Assembly: GCF_028473645.1 (NCBI RefSeq)
Contig: NZ_CP097269.1
Coordinates: forward strand, 62,001 to 126,000
Reading direction: 5' to 3'
Source: Acidovorax sp. GBBC 1281
Lineage (GTDB): Bacteria > Pseudomonadota > Gammaproteobacteria > Burkholderiales > Burkholderiaceae_C
DNA: 64,000 nucleotides
The position numbers and the translations under genes were made by a program. This document shows positions 63,824 through 64,000 of this stretch, piece after piece. How positions within the stretch are numbered: position 1 is the stretch's first letter; the number at the start of each line of letters is the position of its first letter. The notes under the pieces are model-generated. The model was not told where the DNA came from, searched no databases, and saw nothing but the letters and a program-made list of their open reading frames with translations.

Positions 63824-64000
63824 CCTTGGGTATCAAGCTGAACTATCAGTTTTGCGCCCGCACCGACCAAGGCCGGGTGCGCTCGAACAATGAAGACGCC
63901 GTGATCGCGGACGCCAGCGCGCAGCTGGCGGTGCTCGCCGATGGCATGGGCGGGTACAACGCGGGCGAAATCGCAAGCGGCATGGCCACCAGCCTCATTC
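63820..64000 (+). CDS. PP2C-family serine/threonine phosphatase (3' end outside window)
   Basis: The first 60 residues are visible. The PP2C metal and phosphate motifs RSNNEDAV and VLADGMGGYNAGEIAS match bacterial Stp1/PrpC phosphatases. It would reverse Ser/Thr phosphorylation by a partner kinase, usually encoded nearby. ATG 63820 follows a GGTGAAG Shine-Dalgarno-like stretch. The gene runs off the window. Confidence 0.9.
   Translation, partial: MTLGIKLNYQFCARTDQGRVRSNNEDAVIADASAQLAVLADGMGGYNAGEIASGMATSLI

Overview
This is a GC-rich, densely coding chromosomal segment of a betaproteobacterium. The ortholog types (short ArgC, OMP decarboxylase-type PyrF, def-lipoprotein-fmt, LysM-dprA, sucCD-TerC, Bug receptors, DUF4148) and the dispersed palindromes built on CTAGGGC plus GCTATTnATTnAATAGC point to Comamonadaceae, probably the Acidovorax group. 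This is inference from gene content; no 16S or MLST locus is present. No rRNA, tRNA or CRISPR was recognised.

Layout. (1) 1-15.9 kb: an SPFH protein, a DUF4178 zinc-ribbon membrane protein, DUF350, a seven-TM aminopropyltransferase and a Tat-exported flavoprotein look like one membrane/polyamine operon. It is split between DUF350 and the aminopropyltransferase by a complete type I restriction-modification operon (hsdM, hsdS, an AlbA_2 ATPase-like accessory gene, hsdR). A YqjI/YqjH-like pair (PadR regulator with a perfect operator palindrome, and a siderophore-interacting flavin reductase) follows. (2) 15.9-29.3 kb: housekeeping and accessory genes, including three LysR regulators (two of them divergent from EamA exporters, one divergent from an SDR), riboflavin synthase, a diguanylate cyclase, a chromate transporter and an HxlR regulator. 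(3) 29.3-34.2 kb: a decayed aldehyde/xanthine-oxidoreductase locus. XdhC is intact, the molybdenum subunit is frameshifted and beheaded by an IS5-type remnant, and an intact IS630 element sits inside that remnant. (4) 34.2-44.6 kb: a DUF1501/DUF1800 secreted pair, an alpha/beta hydrolase, a two-component system, a beta-lactamase-fold protein that has lost its SxxK motif, and a frameshifted chemotaxis receptor. (5) 44.6-52.4 kb: arsR-arsC-arsH without an efflux pump, two EamA exporters, a Bug receptor with an aspartoacylase-like hydrolase, and pyrF. (6) 52.4-64 kb: core genes pgk, azlCD, fmt, a lipoprotein, def, LysM, dprA, argC, sucCD, terC and the start of a PP2C phosphatase.

Most notable: short dispersed repeats, common between genes here, also occur in frame inside at least three and probably four protein-coding genes (a flavoprotein, fmt, the aminopropyltransferase, probably hsdR), where they encode extra peptide segments. 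Second is the restriction operon wedged, with stop/start overlap, into the membrane/polyamine operon. Several genes look catalytically or structurally broken (SDR lacking YxxxK, SxxK-less beta-lactamase homolog, two frameshifts).
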